Part shown: positions 1 to 10,789 of the stretch, piece by piece
Numbering within the stretch: position 1 is the first letter of the stretch
How the letters are laid out: the number at the start of each line of letters is the position of its first letter
Origin: Actinacidiphila sp. DG2A-62
GTDB taxonomy: Bacteria > Actinomycetota > Actinomycetes > Streptomycetales > Streptomycetaceae
DNA: 64,000 bases
Assembly (NCBI RefSeq): GCF_035825295.1
Contig: NZ_JAYMGI010000002.1
Coordinates: 310,001-374,000 of the forward strand
Reading direction: 5' to 3'
Program-made: the position numbers and the translations under genes
Notes under the pieces: generated by a model
What the model was told of the DNA's origin: nothing
Seen by the model: only the letters and a program-made list of their open reading frames with translations
Databases searched by the model: none

Positions 1-204
1 AACGTGCCGGTGGCGCAGACCGCGCCGGTCGAGCACGCGGTGGCCCCGACGCTCGCGCACACCGGCGCCGACGGCCTGGGTGGGATCGCCGCGGCGAGCG
101 CCGGACTGCTGCTCGGCGGCGCGGTGCTCTACCGCCGCTCGCGCGCGGGCCGCACCTCGCACGCCGCCGCGCTCGCCGGCGCCGCCGCGGGAGCCGCGGC
201 CTGA
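1..204 (+). CDS. C-terminal end of a sortase-anchored surface protein (5' truncated)
   Basis: The window opens inside this gene, so only the last 67 residues are visible. They contain the tripartite C-terminal cell-wall sorting signal: an LAHTG pentapeptide at about residues 18-22, a hydrophobic stretch rich in Gly, Ala and Leu, then a positively charged tail starting YRRSRAGR. LAxTG (rather than LPxTG) is the motif used by class E sortases of Streptomyces, so the protein is expected to be linked to peptidoglycan. The tail after the charged residues is longer and more alanine-rich than usual. The function of the missing N-terminal part cannot be told. Confidence 0.75.
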   Translation, partial: NVPVAQTAPVEHAVAPTLAHTGADGLGGIAAASAGLLLGGAVLYRRSRAGRTSHAAALAGAAAGAAA

Positions 205-330
205 TCCGCTGCCCGGGGGTGACCCGGTCCGCCGCGTGACCCCGTCGCGGCCCCCTCCTGGCGCTCCCCGACGGCGGCGGGGCCGTCAAACCGATTACGG
301 GGCGCCGCGAGCTGGGACGACGCGACGGCG

Positions 331-354
331 GCCGGGTGCGACGGAGCACCCGGC
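331..354 (+). terminator. Stem-loop downstream of the LAHTG protein gene
   Basis: Perfect 9-bp arms GCCGGGTGC and GCACCCGGC enclose a 6-base loop, followed by a short CT-rich tract. It lies about 130 bp after the stop of the preceding gene and before the exporter gene, so a factor-independent terminator is likely, although the U-tract is poor as is usual in streptomycetes. Confidence 0.5.
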
Positions 355-365
355 CCCTATCATTT

Positions 366-379
366 CATGCGCGCGCATG
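366..379. promoter_or_regulatory. 14-bp perfect palindrome upstream of ABC exporter
   Basis: CATGCGCGCGCATG is a perfect inverted repeat 117 bp before the chosen start of the ABC exporter gene. Its position between terminator and gene suits an operator for a dimeric repressor, but the alternating CG core can also arise by chance in such G+C-rich DNA. Confidence 0.3.
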
Positions 380-495
380 GACGCTTCGGCGCGGAAGCGA
401 CCGCCGTGCGCGCGACGATCCACGCCCCCGGCGCCTCGCGCGTGCGGGGGCGGTCCTGCGCAGACGTGATCCGTCGTGTTCCGAGGAGCCCCGCA

Positions 496-2265
496 ATGGC
501 GTTGCCGCACGGCACGCTCAGCCACCGCTATCGTGGCGAGCACCCCGTCCGTACCCTCCTCTACCTCTTCCACCCCGACCGCGGCCGGGTGGGCCTGGCG
601 GTGCTGGCCTTCCTCGGCAAGCACACGCCCGTCTGGCTGCTGCCGCTGATCACGGCGAACGTCGTGGACGTGGTGGTCCAGCACAAGCCGGTGTCGGTGC
701 TGTGGTGGAACGCCGCGGTGCTGCTGGTGATCCTCGTGCTCAACCTGCCGCTGCACCTGGCGTACGTGCGGTGCATGCAGGGGTCGATCCGGCGCACCGG
801 GACCCGGCTGCGCACCGCGCTGTGCCAGCGCATGCAGCAGTTGTCCATCGGCTACCACTCGCGGGTCAGCGCGGGCGTGCTGCAGGCGAAGGTGATCCGC
901 GACGTCGAGACCATAGAGACCGCGGCCCAGCAGACCGCGGACAACGGCCTGGCGGCCATCGCCACGCTCTCCGGCGGCCTGGTGGTGATCGGCGTCCAGG
1001 CGCCCGCCTTCCTGCCGGTCTACCTGGTGGTGGTGCCCGCCTCGGCGCTGCTGGTGGTCAAGCTGCGGCAGCGGCTGCGCGACCGCAACGAGATGTTCCG
1101 CCAGCAGGTCGAGCAACTGTCCTCGCGGGTCACCGAGATGACCACGCTGATACCGATCACCCGGGCGCACGGCCTGGAGAACACCGCGCTGCACCGGGTG
1201 GACCGCACCCTGGGCGAGGTGCTGCACGCCGGGCTGCGGCTGGACCGGCTGAACGGCTGGTTCGGGTCGATCGCCTGGATCCTGCTCAACGCGATCGGCG
1301 TGGCGTGCCTGGCCGGCTCCGCGCTGGTCGCCTACTACGGCTGGCTGAGCGTCACCCCGGGCACCGTGGTGATGCTCAGCGCCTACTTCTCCAGCCTCAC
1401 CGGCTCGGTGACGACGCTGCTGACGCTGACCCCGCAGATCGGCAAGGGCCTGGAGTCGGTGCGGTCGATCGGCGAGGTGCTGCAGGCGCCGGACCTGGAG
1501 CAGAACGACGGCAAGGCCGCGGTGGCCGGTGTGGTCGGGCGGTTCGAGTTCCGCGGCGTGGAGCACACCTACCCCGACAGCGACCGGCCGTCGATCACCG
1601 GCTTCGACCTGGACGTGCGGCCCGGCGAGACCATCGCGCTGGTCGGCGGCTCGGGCGCGGGCAAGTCCACGGTGCTCAACCTGGTGATCGGCTTCCTGCG
1701 GCCGACCCGCGGCCGGATCCTGCTGGACGGCGTGGACATGGAGACCATGGACCTGCGCGACTACCGCAGCTGGCTGTCGGTGGTGCCGCAGGAGTCGATC
1801 CTGTTCGAGGGCAGCATCCGGGAGAACGTCACCTACGGGATGCCGGACGGCGTACCGGAGGAGACGGTGCGCGCGGCGCTGCGGGACGCCAACGCGCTGG
1901 AGTTCATCGACCGGCTGCCGCAGGGCCTGGACACGGTGGTCGGCGAGCGCGGCGCCCGGCTGTCCGGCGGCCAGAAGCAGCGGCTGGCGATCGCCCGCGC
2001 GCTGATCCGCGACCCTCGGGTGCTGATCCTGGACGAGGCGACGTCGGCGCTGGACTCGCGCTCCGAGGCGCTGGTCCAGCAGGCGCTGACCCGGCTGGTG
2101 CGCGGTCGTACGGTCTTCGTGGTGGCGCACCGGCTGTCCACGATCAGGAACGCGGACCGGATCGTGGTGCTGGACGAGGGCCGGATCGCCGAGATCGGCT
2201 CGCACGCCGAACTGCTGCGCGGCGGCGGCGCCTACGCGGGTCTGCAGGCGGCACAGCTCGCCTGA
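496..2265 (+). CDS. ABC exporter half-transporter (permease fused to ATPase)
   Basis: 589-residue type IV ABC exporter half-unit, expected to dimerise in the membrane and export a lipid, peptide or drug using ATP. The N-terminal about 320 residues form the ABC_membrane domain with several hydrophobic segments (for example residues 30-60 and 70-95). The ATPase follows, with Walker A GGSGAGKST near residue 383, signature LSGGQ near 485, Walker B VLILDEATSALD near 509 and the H-loop VVAHRLST. An ATG at 367 in the same frame would give a longer protein, but the ATG at 496 has GAGGAG 7 bases upstream and removes an unconserved basic leader. A single half-transporter gene implies a homodimer. The substrate cannot be predicted. 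Confidence 0.9.
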   Translation: MALPHGTLSHRYRGEHPVRTLLYLFHPDRGRVGLAVLAFLGKHTPVWLLPLITANVVDVVVQHKPVSVLWWNAAVLLVILVLNLPLHLAYVRCMQGSIRRTGTRLRTALCQRMQQLSIGYHSRVSAGVLQAKVIRDVETIETAAQQTADNGLAAIATLSGGLVVIGVQAPAFLPVYLVVVPASALLVVKLRQRLRDRNEMFRQQVEQLSSRVTEMTTLIPITRAHGLENTALHRVDRTLGEVLHAGLRLDRLNGWFGSIAWILLNAIGVACLAGSALVAYYGWLSVTPGTVVMLSAYFSSLTGSVTTLLTLTPQIGKGLESVRSIGEVLQAPDLEQNDGKAAVAGVVGRFEFRGVEHTYPDSDRPSITGFDLDVRPGETIALVGGSGAGKSTVLNLVIGFLRPTRGRILLDGVDMETMDLRDYRSWLSVVPQESILFEGSIRENVTYGMPDGVPEETVRAALRDANALEFIDRLPQGLDTVVGERGARLSGGQKQRLAIARALIRDPRVLILDEATSALDSRSEALVQQALTRLVRGRTVFVVAHRLSTIRNADRIVVLDEGRIAEIGSHAELLRGGGAYAGLQAAQLA

Positions 2266-2276
2266 TGAGGCCGGCG

Positions 2277-2302
2277 CGGGCGCGCGCCGCCGCGCGCGCC
2301 CG
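2277..2302. terminator. Bidirectional stem-loop between convergent genes
   Basis: Perfect 10-bp GC-only arms CGGGCGCGCG and CGCGCGCCCG lie between the stops of the ABC exporter and phosphoglucomutase genes, which converge with only 37 bp between them. The position suits a shared terminator. Confidence 0.5.
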
Positions 2303-3943
<1,641 letters not shown>

Positions 3944-4165
3944 CCGCTGTCTCCTTCGTCGCGTCCGTCGGGTCGTGCTCTGGGTGGTGCTCTCAGGTGG
4001 TGCCGCGGCCGGCGGCCCGGCCGGCGCGCTCGCGCACCGGCTCCGGGGCTCCCGCCCGCCGGGCCATTCTCCCGCGCTGCGCCGCCGGGTCGGCGGCGAC
4101 CGGCCGCGGTACGGCGCACACTGTGACGGGAAGCTCACGGCGGCGGTTCGGGAGAGGCGGGGGCG

Positions 4166-5749
4166 ATGACGACGGCGCAGGCGTCGCAGGCCGGCGGGAG
4201 CGTGCGGCTGGCTTCGGCCACCGGGCGCTGGGTGCTGGCCTGTTCGGTGCTGGGCTCGGGCATGGCGATGCTGGACGGCACGGTGGTGAACATCGCGCTG
4301 CCCCGCCTGGGCGAGGACCTGGGCGCCTCGCTGGCGACGCTGCAGTGGACGGTGAACGGCTATCTGCTGACCCTGGCGGGACTGATCCTGCTCGGCGGCG
4401 GGCTCGGCGACCGCTACGGCCGGCGGCGGGTCTTCGTCGTCGGTGTGGTGTGGTTCGCGCTGGCCTCGGCGCTGTGCGGGGCCGCGCAGAACGGCGGGAT
4501 GCTGATCGCGGCCCGCGCGTTGCAGGGGGTGGGCGGCGCCCTGCTGACACCCGGGTCGCTGGCGCTGGTGCAGTCCACGTTCCGGCCGCAGGACCGGGCC
4601 AGGGCGGTCGGCGCGTGGTCCGGGCTCGGCGGGGTGGCCGGCGCGGTCGGCCCGTTCCTCGGCGGCTATCTGGTGGACGGCCCGGGCTGGCGGTGGATCT
4701 TCTACGTCAATGTGCCGGTGGCCGCGGTGGTCGTGGCGATCGCGGTGCGGCACGTGCCGGAGAGCCGGGACCGGGGCGCGTCGGGGAGCTTCGACGTGCC
4801 GGGCGCGGTGCTGGCGGCCCTGGCGCTGGCCGGGATCACCTACGCGCTGATCGCGGGCTCGGCTCGTCCCTCGGTGCTGACGGTGGTGCTGCCCGCGGTC
4901 GGCGGTCTGGCCTGCGGCGCGGCGTTCCTGCGCACCGAGCGGCGGCGCCGGCACCCGATGCTGCCGCTGACGGTGTTCTCCTCCCGGCTGTTCTCGGCGA
5001 TGAACCTGGTGACGGTGTGCCTGTACGCGGCGATCGGCGGGGTGCTGTTCGTGCTGCCGGTGCAGTTGCAGATCGCGGCCGGCGACAGCGCGCTGCGGGC
5101 GGGGCTGGCGACGCTGCCGGTGACGGTGCTGATGCTGCTGCTGTCGGCGCCGGCCGGGGCACTGGCCCAGCGGATCGGGCCGCGGCTGCCGCTGACGGTG
5201 GGACCGCTGGTGGCCGCGGCGGGCATGCTGCTGCTGACCCGGGTCTCGCCGGGCGCGACGTCGTACTGGCTGGACGTGCTGCCCGCGGTGGTGGTGCAGG
5301 GCCTCGGCATGAGCCTGTTCGTGGCGCCGCTGACCGCGACGGTGCTCGCCTCGGTGGACGTGGACCACGCGGGGGTGGCCAGCGGCGTCAACAACGCGGC
5401 GGCCCGCATCGCCCAGCTCTTGGTCGTCGCCGCGCTGCCGCTGCTGATCGGGCTGTCGGACCAGGCGTACCGCTCGCCGCACAAGGTCGACACGGCGTTC
5501 GGCCGGGCCATGCCGATCTGCGCGGGCCTGTGCGCGCTGGCGGCGCTGCTGGCGGCCGTCCTGGTGCCGCGCGGCGCGCTGGAGGAGGCGGTCGAGGGCG
5601 GTGCGGGCGAACAGCCCGGCGAGGGCGCGGCGCAGGGGGCGGGAGCGCGGGCCCCGGCCGGGCGGGCCCGCCCGGAGTGCACGGCGCACTGCGGGGTGAC
5701 CGCCCCGCCGCTGGAGCCCGGCGGCGGCGGGTCCGAGCCCTCGGCGTGA
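4166..5749 (+). CDS. MFS transporter, DHA2 (EmrB/QacA-like) drug exporter family
   Basis: 527-residue polytopic membrane protein of the 14-helix drug:H+ antiporter family. The first helix contains the motif [10 protein letters not shown] typical of DHA2 proteins, followed by [13 protein letters not shown] in helix 2, the motif A loop [12 protein letters not shown], and the motif C-like helix [16 protein letters not shown] near residue 165. The last 60 residues are a charged Gly/Ala/Pro-rich tail with no recognised domain. Predicted role: proton-driven efflux of a hydrophobic compound. It is divergent from pgm, with 222 bp between starts. The start is supported by GGAGAGGCGGGGGCG just upstream. 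Confidence 0.88.
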   Translation: MTTAQASQAGGSVRLASATGRWVLACSVLGSGMAMLDGTVVNIALPRLGEDLGASLATLQWTVNGYLLTLAGLILLGGGLGDRYGRRRVFVVGVVWFALASALCGAAQNGGMLIAARALQGVGGALLTPGSLALVQSTFRPQDRARAVGAWSGLGGVAGAVGPFLGGYLVDGPGWRWIFYVNVPVAAVVVAIAVRHVPESRDRGASGSFDVPGAVLAALALAGITYALIAGSARPSVLTVVLPAVGGLACGAAFLRTERRRRHPMLPLTVFSSRLFSAMNLVTVCLYAAIGGVLFVLPVQLQIAAGDSALRAGLATLPVTVLMLLLSAPAGALAQRIGPRLPLTVGPLVAAAGMLLLTRVSPGATSYWLDVLPAVVVQGLGMSLFVAPLTATVLASVDVDHAGVASGVNNAAARIAQLLVVAALPLLIGLSDQAYRSPHKVDTAFGRAMPICAGLCALAALLAAVLVPRGALEEAVEGGAGEQPGEGAAQGAGARAPAGRARPECTAHCGVTAPPLEPGGGGSEPSA

Positions 5750-5768
5750 CCGGGGCCGCGCGAGGCGG

Positions 5769-5815
5769 CTCCCGGGCGAGGCTCCCGGGCGAGGGTCCCG
5801 GGCGAGGGTCCCGGG
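5769..5815. repeat. 13-bp tandem repeat, about 3.6 copies
   Basis: A 13-bp unit CTCCCGGGCGAGG, varying only in its first base, is repeated head to tail, and every unit carries the palindrome CCCGGG. It sits in the 153-bp space between the convergent MFS and MarR genes. A role in transcription termination is possible; replication slippage is enough to explain it. Confidence 0.75.
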
Positions 5816-5902
5816 CCGCACCCACACGGGCCTGACGGGTTCCCGCCCCGGGGGCCGCGACCGCCGCGACCACTCGGGGGCTCCTCCCCCGCCGGAGCGG
5901 GT

Positions 5903-6415
5903 TCAGCCGGCCGGCGGGGCGGGCTCCTCGCCCTCGGTCAGGAGCTGTTCGAGCGCGGGCAGCGCGGCGAGCAGCGCGGCGCTGTCCTGCGGCGAGAGCC
6001 GGGCCATCCGCCGGGACAGCAGTTCGGAGCGCTGCCTGCGGATGCGCTCCAGATGCGCCTCGCCCTTCGGAGTGACGGACACGAGATGCGACCGCCCGTC
6101 CGACGGGTCGGCCTCCTTGCTGAGCAGCCCGGCGGCCGACAGCGGTCGCAGCGTGCGGGTCAGCGAGGGCGCCGCGACCTGTTCGAGCGCGGCCAGTTCG
6201 CCCAGCCGCAGCGGCCCGTGCGCCTGGACCCGGGCCAGCGCGGACAGCTGCGCGTAGGTGAGGTCCAGGTCGTCGCCCGACGCCTGGGCGAGCTGCCGGT
6301 ACAGCCGGGCGACGATCAGCCGCAGCCGGTCCACCGCGGTGGCCGGCGGCTGGGTGCCGCCGGCGGCCCCGGACGGCGTCGGGAGGGCGTCCCGCCCCGG
6401 TCGGGTGTCGGTCAT
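5903..6415 (-). CDS. MarR family transcriptional regulator
   Basis: 170-residue winged-helix regulator. The HTH core runs from about residue 55 (LTYAQLSALARVQAHG) through the recognition region LGELAALEQVAAPSLTRTLRPLSAAGLL to the wing motif DPSDGRSHLVSVT. The N-terminal 28 residues look disordered. It lies 30 bp downstream of the MFS gene that starts at 8161, same strand, so the two are very probably cotranscribed, with the regulator in the distal position. It is the obvious candidate to bind the nested palindrome at 8189-8220 in front of that operon and to respond to the exported compound. Confidence 0.88.
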   Translation of the reverse strand: MTDTRPGRDALPTPSGAAGGTQPPATAVDRLRLIVARLYRQLAQASGDDLDLTYAQLSALARVQAHGPLRLGELAALEQVAAPSLTRTLRPLSAAGLLSKEADPSDGRSHLVSVTPKGEAHLERIRRQRSELLSRRMARLSPQDSAALLAALPALEQLLTEGEEPAPPAG

Positions 6416-6445
6416 GGCGGGGCGCCTCCCAGGTGACGTCCGGTC

Positions 6446-8161
6446 TCAGCCCTGTGCGCGGGCCTTGCGGCTGCGGATCAGGGATGCCGCCGCCGCGACC
6501 AAGGACATCACGATCGCCAGGGAGAACACCACGACGAGTCCGTCGTGGAACGGCCCGGAGATCAGGTGCGGGAAGAACTCCCGGCCGGTGAGGGTGTGCG
6601 CGTTGGCGGCCGGCAGCTTGCCGAGCAGGTCGGGTCCGAGCAGTTCCTGGATCGGGTTGTAGCCGAGGAACGCGGCGAAGAGCGTGCCGACCGGCGGCAG
6701 GTCGGCGACCTGGTGGGCGTTCGCCGCAGGCACCCCCTGCGCGGTGAGGCCCGAACTGAGCGTGCCGGGCAACGAGCCGGCCAGTCCCGCCACCATCAGC
6801 GAGAAGAAGACGCCGATGGACAGCACCATCCCCGCGTTCTGGAAGGTCGCGCGCATGCCGGACGCGGCGCCGCGGGCCTCCGGCGGCACGCTCGCCATGA
6901 TGATGGAGGTGTTCGGCGCGGCGAACAGGCCGCCGCCCAGGCCGTTGAGGAAGACCACCAGCGCGAAGACCCAGTAGCTGAAGTCGGTGGGGATCAGCAG
7001 CAGCCCGGCGAACGAGCCGGCCATCACCACGAAGCCGGCCGCGGCGAACAGCCGGGCGCCGTAGCGGTCGGACAGCGCGCCGGCGATCGGCCCGGCGGCC
7101 AGGAAGCCGACGGTCAGCGGCAGCAGGTAGATGCCGGCCCACAGCGGGGTGTCGGCGTAGTCGTAGCCGTGCAGCGGCAGCCAGATGCCCTGCAGCCAGA
7201 TGATCAGCATGAACTGCAGACCGCCGCGGGCGATGGAGCCGAGCAGGGTGGCCGCGTTGCCGCCGGCGAAGCTGACGTTGCGGAACAGTCCGAGCGGGAA
7301 CATCGGCTCCGCGACCCGTGCCTCGACCAGGCAGAAGATCACGAGCATCAGCGCGCCGCCGATGAGTCCGGCCAGCACCCAGGGGTTGGTCCAGCCCATG
7401 GTGTGGCCGCCGTAGGGCTGGATGCCGTAGGTGATGCCGGCCAGCAGCGCGGTCAGGCCGACGGCGAAGGTGATGTTGCCCCACCAGTCCATCTTGGCCG
7501 GGCGGCGCAGTCCGGTGTCGTGCAGCGAGCGGTACGCCCAGACGGTGCCGACCAGTCCGATCGGCACGTTCACCCAGAAGATGGAGCGCCAGTTCCACTC
7601 GGCGAGCAGGCCGCCGAGGACCAGGCCGATGAAGGAGCCGGCGATGCCGGCGACCATGTTGACGCCGAGCGCCATGCCGCGCTGGCGGGCCGGGAAGGCG
7701 TCGGTGATGATCGCCGCGGAGTTGGCCATCAGCATGGAGCCGCCGACGGCCTGGGCGACCCGCCAGCCGATCAGCCAGAGCGCGCCGCCGCCGCCGTGCA
7801 TCGGGTCGACGGACAGGATCACCGAGGTGACGGTGAAGATCAGGAAGCCGGCGTTGTAGATCTTGACGCGGCCGAGGATGTCGCCGAGCCGGCCGAGGGT
7901 GACCACCAGGACGGCGGTGACGAGCATGTAGCCCATCAGCATCCACAGCAGATAGCTGACGTTCCCCGGTTCCAGGGGGTTGAGGCCGATGCCGTTGAAG
8001 ATGGCCGGCAGCGAGATCAGCACGATCGAGGAGTTGATCGTGGCGATGAGCATGCCCAGCGTGGTGTTGGACAGCGCGATCCATTTGTAGTGCGGGTGGC
8101 TGGTGTCGAACCGCGGGGTCCTCCGCTGTATGCGTGTGGCTGCTTCGTCTTCGGTAGCCAT
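6446..8161 (-). CDS. MFS transporter, DHA2 drug exporter family
   Basis: About 571-residue polytopic protein of the 14-helix multidrug exporter family. Helix 1 has [21 protein letters not shown], followed by [14 protein letters not shown] and the motif A loop [10 protein letters not shown]. Around residue 155 there is a motif C-like helix [17 protein letters not shown] large loop late in the protein (about residues 455-520, including a [19 protein letters not shown] stretch) is typical of this subgroup. ATG at 8161 is chosen because GGGGAG lies 10 bases upstream; an in-frame GTG at 8179 is an alternative. It forms an operon with the MarR gene downstream and is probably repressed by it. Confidence 0.87.
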   Translation of the reverse strand: MATEDEAATRIQRRTPRFDTSHPHYKWIALSNTTLGMLIATINSSIVLISLPAIFNGIGLNPLEPGNVSYLLWMLMGYMLVTAVLVVTLGRLGDILGRVKIYNAGFLIFTVTSVILSVDPMHGGGGALWLIGWRVAQAVGGSMLMANSAAIITDAFPARQRGMALGVNMVAGIAGSFIGLVLGGLLAEWNWRSIFWVNVPIGLVGTVWAYRSLHDTGLRRPAKMDWWGNITFAVGLTALLAGITYGIQPYGGHTMGWTNPWVLAGLIGGALMLVIFCLVEARVAEPMFPLGLFRNVSFAGGNAATLLGSIARGGLQFMLIIWLQGIWLPLHGYDYADTPLWAGIYLLPLTVGFLAAGPIAGALSDRYGARLFAAAGFVVMAGSFAGLLLIPTDFSYWVFALVVFLNGLGGGLFAAPNTSIIMASVPPEARGAASGMRATFQNAGMVLSIGVFFSLMVAGLAGSLPGTLSSGLTAQGVPAANAHQVADLPPVGTLFAAFLGYNPIQELLGPDLLGKLPAANAHTLTGREFFPHLISGPFHDGLVVVFSLAIVMSLVAAAASLIRSRKARAQG

Positions 8162-8188
8162 GTGGCCGGTGCTCCCCACCCGAGTGGC

Positions 8189-8220
8189 AGTTACTTATAC
8201 TTAACTTAGGTTAAGTAACT
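8189..8220. promoter_or_regulatory. Nested palindromic operator upstream of MFS-marR operon
   Basis: Two perfect inverted repeats overlap in one AT-rich 32-bp tract. The outer arms are AGTTACTTA (8189-8197) and TAAGTAACT (8212-8220). The inner arms are ACTTAAC (8199-8205) and GTTAAGT (8210-8216). The tract ends 28 bp before the MFS start and is far more AT-rich than its surroundings. MarR proteins bind such palindromes over promoters, so autorepression of the operon is the likely role. The double nesting could give two alternative dimer positions. Confidence 0.75.
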
Positions 8221-8331
8221 CTATCATCGGGCAGGGGGCACCGGCAGGTCGACCGGGGTCACCGAGGGCGCGCCAGGGGGCGCGCGCTCCCCCGGCGCTC
8301 CCCCGGCGCTCCCGCGGTCCCCGCCGCCCCG

Positions 8332-8844
8332 TCAGCGGCGGCGCAGCAGCAGGCCGCGCAGGAAGGCGGCCTGCCCGGCGTGCTGGATGTCGTCGTCGAG
8401 CACGCTGACCAGGCGGACGCCGAGGGTCACCGGCGGGTCCCAGCGCTCGTCGACGATCCGGTCCAGGTCGCTCTCGGACAGCCCCCGCAGATAGCCGAGG
8501 GTCCGTTCGTGGACGGCGTCGTAGTAGTCGGTGAGCAGCGCCGGATCGTCCACCCGGACCTTCGCCACGTCCTGCGGGCTGTGGCCGTAGCCGGTGGCCC
8601 CGGCGGCGAACGGCAGGCCGAAGCGCTTCTCCCAGCCGTCGGCGGTCCAGGTCTGCTCGTCGCCGGCCACGTCGGCGACGTGGTCGTCCTGGACCCGGGT
8701 GAGGTGCCAGACGAGCCAGGCGACGGTGTTGGCGCCGGGCTCGACCACGCGCGCGGTCTCCTCGGCGGTCAGCCCCTCGACGGCGCCGTGCACGTTCTCC
8801 TTGATCCGCCCGAAGGCGTCGGCGAGCAGTTCCGCGGTGTTCAT
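8332..8844 (-). CDS. DinB-fold protein (DUF664 / mycothiol-dependent enzyme type)
   Basis: 170-residue four-helix protein of the DinB superfamily, which in actinomycetes contains many mycothiol- or bacillithiol-dependent transferases and metal-binding proteins. Visible family signs are NTVAWLVWHLTRVQDDHVAD (first metal-ligand His) and the C-terminal DDDIQHAGQAAFLRG with the third His. ATG at 8844 has GGAGA 8 bases upstream and is preferred over an in-frame ATG at 8889. It is monocistronic by spacing. The substrate is unknown. Confidence 0.8.
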   Translation of the reverse strand: MNTAELLADAFGRIKENVHGAVEGLTAEETARVVEPGANTVAWLVWHLTRVQDDHVADVAGDEQTWTADGWEKRFGLPFAAGATGYGHSPQDVAKVRVDDPALLTDYYDAVHERTLGYLRGLSESDLDRIVDERWDPPVTLGVRLVSVLDDDIQHAGQAAFLRGLLLRRR

Positions 8845-9045
8845 CAGGTCTCCTGTTCGGTTTCCTCGGTGACAGCGGTGGGCGCGCATGCGCGGCGCCT
8901 GTGGTCACAGTGAACCGCGCGATCGCGCCGGGGCTTCCCGGAGCCGGCCCGGCCCGGCGCGCCCACCGCCGTTCAGGTCACACGAGGAGCCGCTCAGGAC
9001 GGCCGATCGCGGGGGACGGCCACCGCGGCCGGTCGTCGGCAGCGG

Positions 9046-10518
9046 TCAGGAGGGGAGAGTCCACTGCTGGTTCGTGCCGCCGAAGCAGTCCCAGATCTGC
9101 AGCCGGGTGCCGTTGGCCGAGCTGGGCCCGGTGGCGTCCAGGCACTTGCCGGAGCCGTCGTTGACCAGCGTCGAGCCGGAGGCGTGCCACTTCTGCGCGG
9201 CCGTGCCGTTGCAGTCGTACAGCTGCACGGTCGTGCCGTTGGCCGTACCCGCCCCGGTCACGTCCATGCACTTGCCCAGCGCCTTGAGCGAACGGTCCGA
9301 ACCCACCGTCCAGCTCTGCGCGTTCGTCCCGTTGCAGTCGTAGAGCTGCACCGCCGCGCCGTTCGCACTGCTCGCCCCCGCCACGTCCACGCACTTGCCC
9401 GCGTAACCCGACCGGATCGCACCGGTGGCCCCACCCGACGGCGGCGTGCCGCCGCCCCCGCCGGTGATCGCGTTGAAGGTGCCGGAGAACTGCCACGCGG
9501 ACTGGGAGGTGCCGCTGCACGAGTCCGACAGCTGGCCGTTGCTCGCGCAGGCCTTGTCGCGGCCGAGCGACCAGAAGCTCAGCTCCTGGATGCCGTTGGA
9601 CTTGGCGAAGTTCTCCAGGTCGCTCGCGTCGGAGGTGGAGAACACCTCGCTGGTGGTGTCGTTGACGCCGATCATCGGGGTGTTGCCCTCCATCGCCCAC
9701 AGCTGCGCGGAGGTCTTGCCGGTCCATATCTGGCCGAGCTGGGTGTGCAGACCCTGCGCGGCGGAGATGGCGGCGTTGCCCATGTCCATCGCGGAGCCGT
9801 AGTCCATGGTCATGATGTTGACCAGGTTGACGTTCAGGTTGTGGCTCTTGGCGTTGTTCAGCAGGCTGATCGCATTGGACTCCAGGCCCGAGGGGTCGAC
9901 CGGCAGGGTGTAGTCGATGTCGAGCTTCCTGCCCTGTGCCGCGTACTGCTGCTGCAGGTCGGCCAGGGCGGCGTTGCGCCGGTCGTTGGCGGTGGTGTTG
10001 TCGAGTGCGCCGCCCTCGATGTCGAAGTCGAGGCGGGTCAGGTTCAGCCCGTCGACGACCCGCTTGTACTGGGTCTCCAGCGCCGCCACCGAGGTGCAGG
10101 CGAGCGCCTCCTCGGTGCCGGAGGCGCCGCCGAAGGAGACGATCACGTCGCCGCCGGCCGACCGCAGGCTGTTGATCGCCGACGTCCAGCTCGCGTCGGT
10201 GACGGAGGTGTCGCCGTTGAAGGTGGCGTTGCAGCCGCCGCCGTCGATGACGAAGGCGAGGGTGAAGTACTTCAGCCCGGTGGCGTTGCGGACGGTGGTC
10301 AGCGCCGTCGGCGAGTTCCACACCTCGGCGTAGGGCGCGGCGTACTGCGCCGGGAAGCCGGGGCCAAGGTCGGCCGCGGCGTGGGCGGTGCCGCCGGTGG
10401 CCAGCAGGAGCCCGGCGGCCAGGGCGGGGACGGTGACGAGCGCGCCGAGCGCCTTCGGACGGGCGCGGGGCCGTCTCGTACGGGGGGCGGCGGCGTGGGG
10501 GTTCGCGTGGGGGGTCAT
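9046..10518 (-). CDS. Secreted GH18 chitinase with C-terminal ricin-type (CBM13) lectin domain
   Basis: 490-residue exported enzyme expected to hydrolyse chitin or chitooligosaccharides outside the cell. Residues 1-48 form a long basic signal peptide ending THAAA. The GH18 barrel spans about 50-345, with the catalytic D-x-D-x-E motif LDFDIE (D164, D166, E168) and the substrate-side strand MTMDYG at 236-241. A GGGGGTPPSGG linker precedes a C-terminal ricin B domain (about 360-490) with repeated GKCxDVxG and QxW elements, which binds polysaccharide. A DasR/chitinase-box-like element lies in its promoter region. It sits next to GH87, GH27 and GH16 genes, consistent with fungal-wall digestion. 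Confidence 0.92.
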   Translation of the reverse strand: MTPHANPHAAAPRTRRPRARPKALGALVTVPALAAGLLLATGGTAHAAADLGPGFPAQYAAPYAEVWNSPTALTTVRNATGLKYFTLAFVIDGGGCNATFNGDTSVTDASWTSAINSLRSAGGDVIVSFGGASGTEEALACTSVAALETQYKRVVDGLNLTRLDFDIEGGALDNTTANDRRNAALADLQQQYAAQGRKLDIDYTLPVDPSGLESNAISLLNNAKSHNLNVNLVNIMTMDYGSAMDMGNAAISAAQGLHTQLGQIWTGKTSAQLWAMEGNTPMIGVNDTTSEVFSTSDASDLENFAKSNGIQELSFWSLGRDKACASNGQLSDSCSGTSQSAWQFSGTFNAITGGGGGTPPSGGATGAIRSGYAGKCVDVAGASSANGAAVQLYDCNGTNAQSWTVGSDRSLKALGKCMDVTGAGTANGTTVQLYDCNGTAAQKWHASGSTLVNDGSGKCLDATGPSSANGTRLQIWDCFGGTNQQWTLPS

Positions 10519-10606
10519 GAGGGGGCCTTCCGTGGGCGGACAGCCGACTCCGGTCGTTCACGGCAGTGAACGCGGGTCGCCGACGTGACTGTCGGCGGCA
10601 ACGGCG

Positions 10607-10635
10607 ACGGTAGGACTGGACCAATGCGCCGTCAA
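10607..10635 (-). promoter_or_regulatory. Chitinase promoter with chitin-box-like element
   Basis: Read on the minus strand there is a -35 TTGACG (10635-10630), a 17-bp spacer and a -10 TACCGT (10612-10607). Overlapping the spacer and -10 is TGGTCCAGTCCT (10623-10612), which differs at one position from TGGTCCAGACCT, the 12-bp repeat known from Streptomyces chitinase promoters, and is related to the DasR site. This predicts induction by chitin breakdown products. Only one clear copy of the 12-mer is seen, whereas chi63 has two. Confidence 0.6.
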
Positions 10636-10693
10636 GACCCCCCGTTCACCGGCTGAAGCCGGTTCAGTACGGGTGGGGTGAAAAGGACATGAC

Positions 10694-10734
10694 GGGGCGT
10701 GTCCGCGTTCAGATGCCGAACGCGGACACGCCCC
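10694..10734 (-). terminator. Strong stem-loop after the GH87 gene
   Basis: A perfect 17-bp stem (arms 10694-10710 and 10718-10734) with a 7-base loop lies about 56 bp beyond the stop of the alpha-1,3-glucanase gene. This is the most stable hairpin noticed in the window. On the minus strand it is followed by CTTTTC, giving a short U-rich run. Confidence 0.8.
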
Positions 10735-10789
10735 CTGGAGGTGGCGGCGCCGTCCGCCGGCCGGGGATCGCCAGGCGGACGGCCTCCGG

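Noticed and set aside
3997..5835. Plus-strand open frame of 612 codons over the MFS gene
   Set aside because: Gly/Arg/Ala-rich shadow in a different frame of a clear transporter gene.
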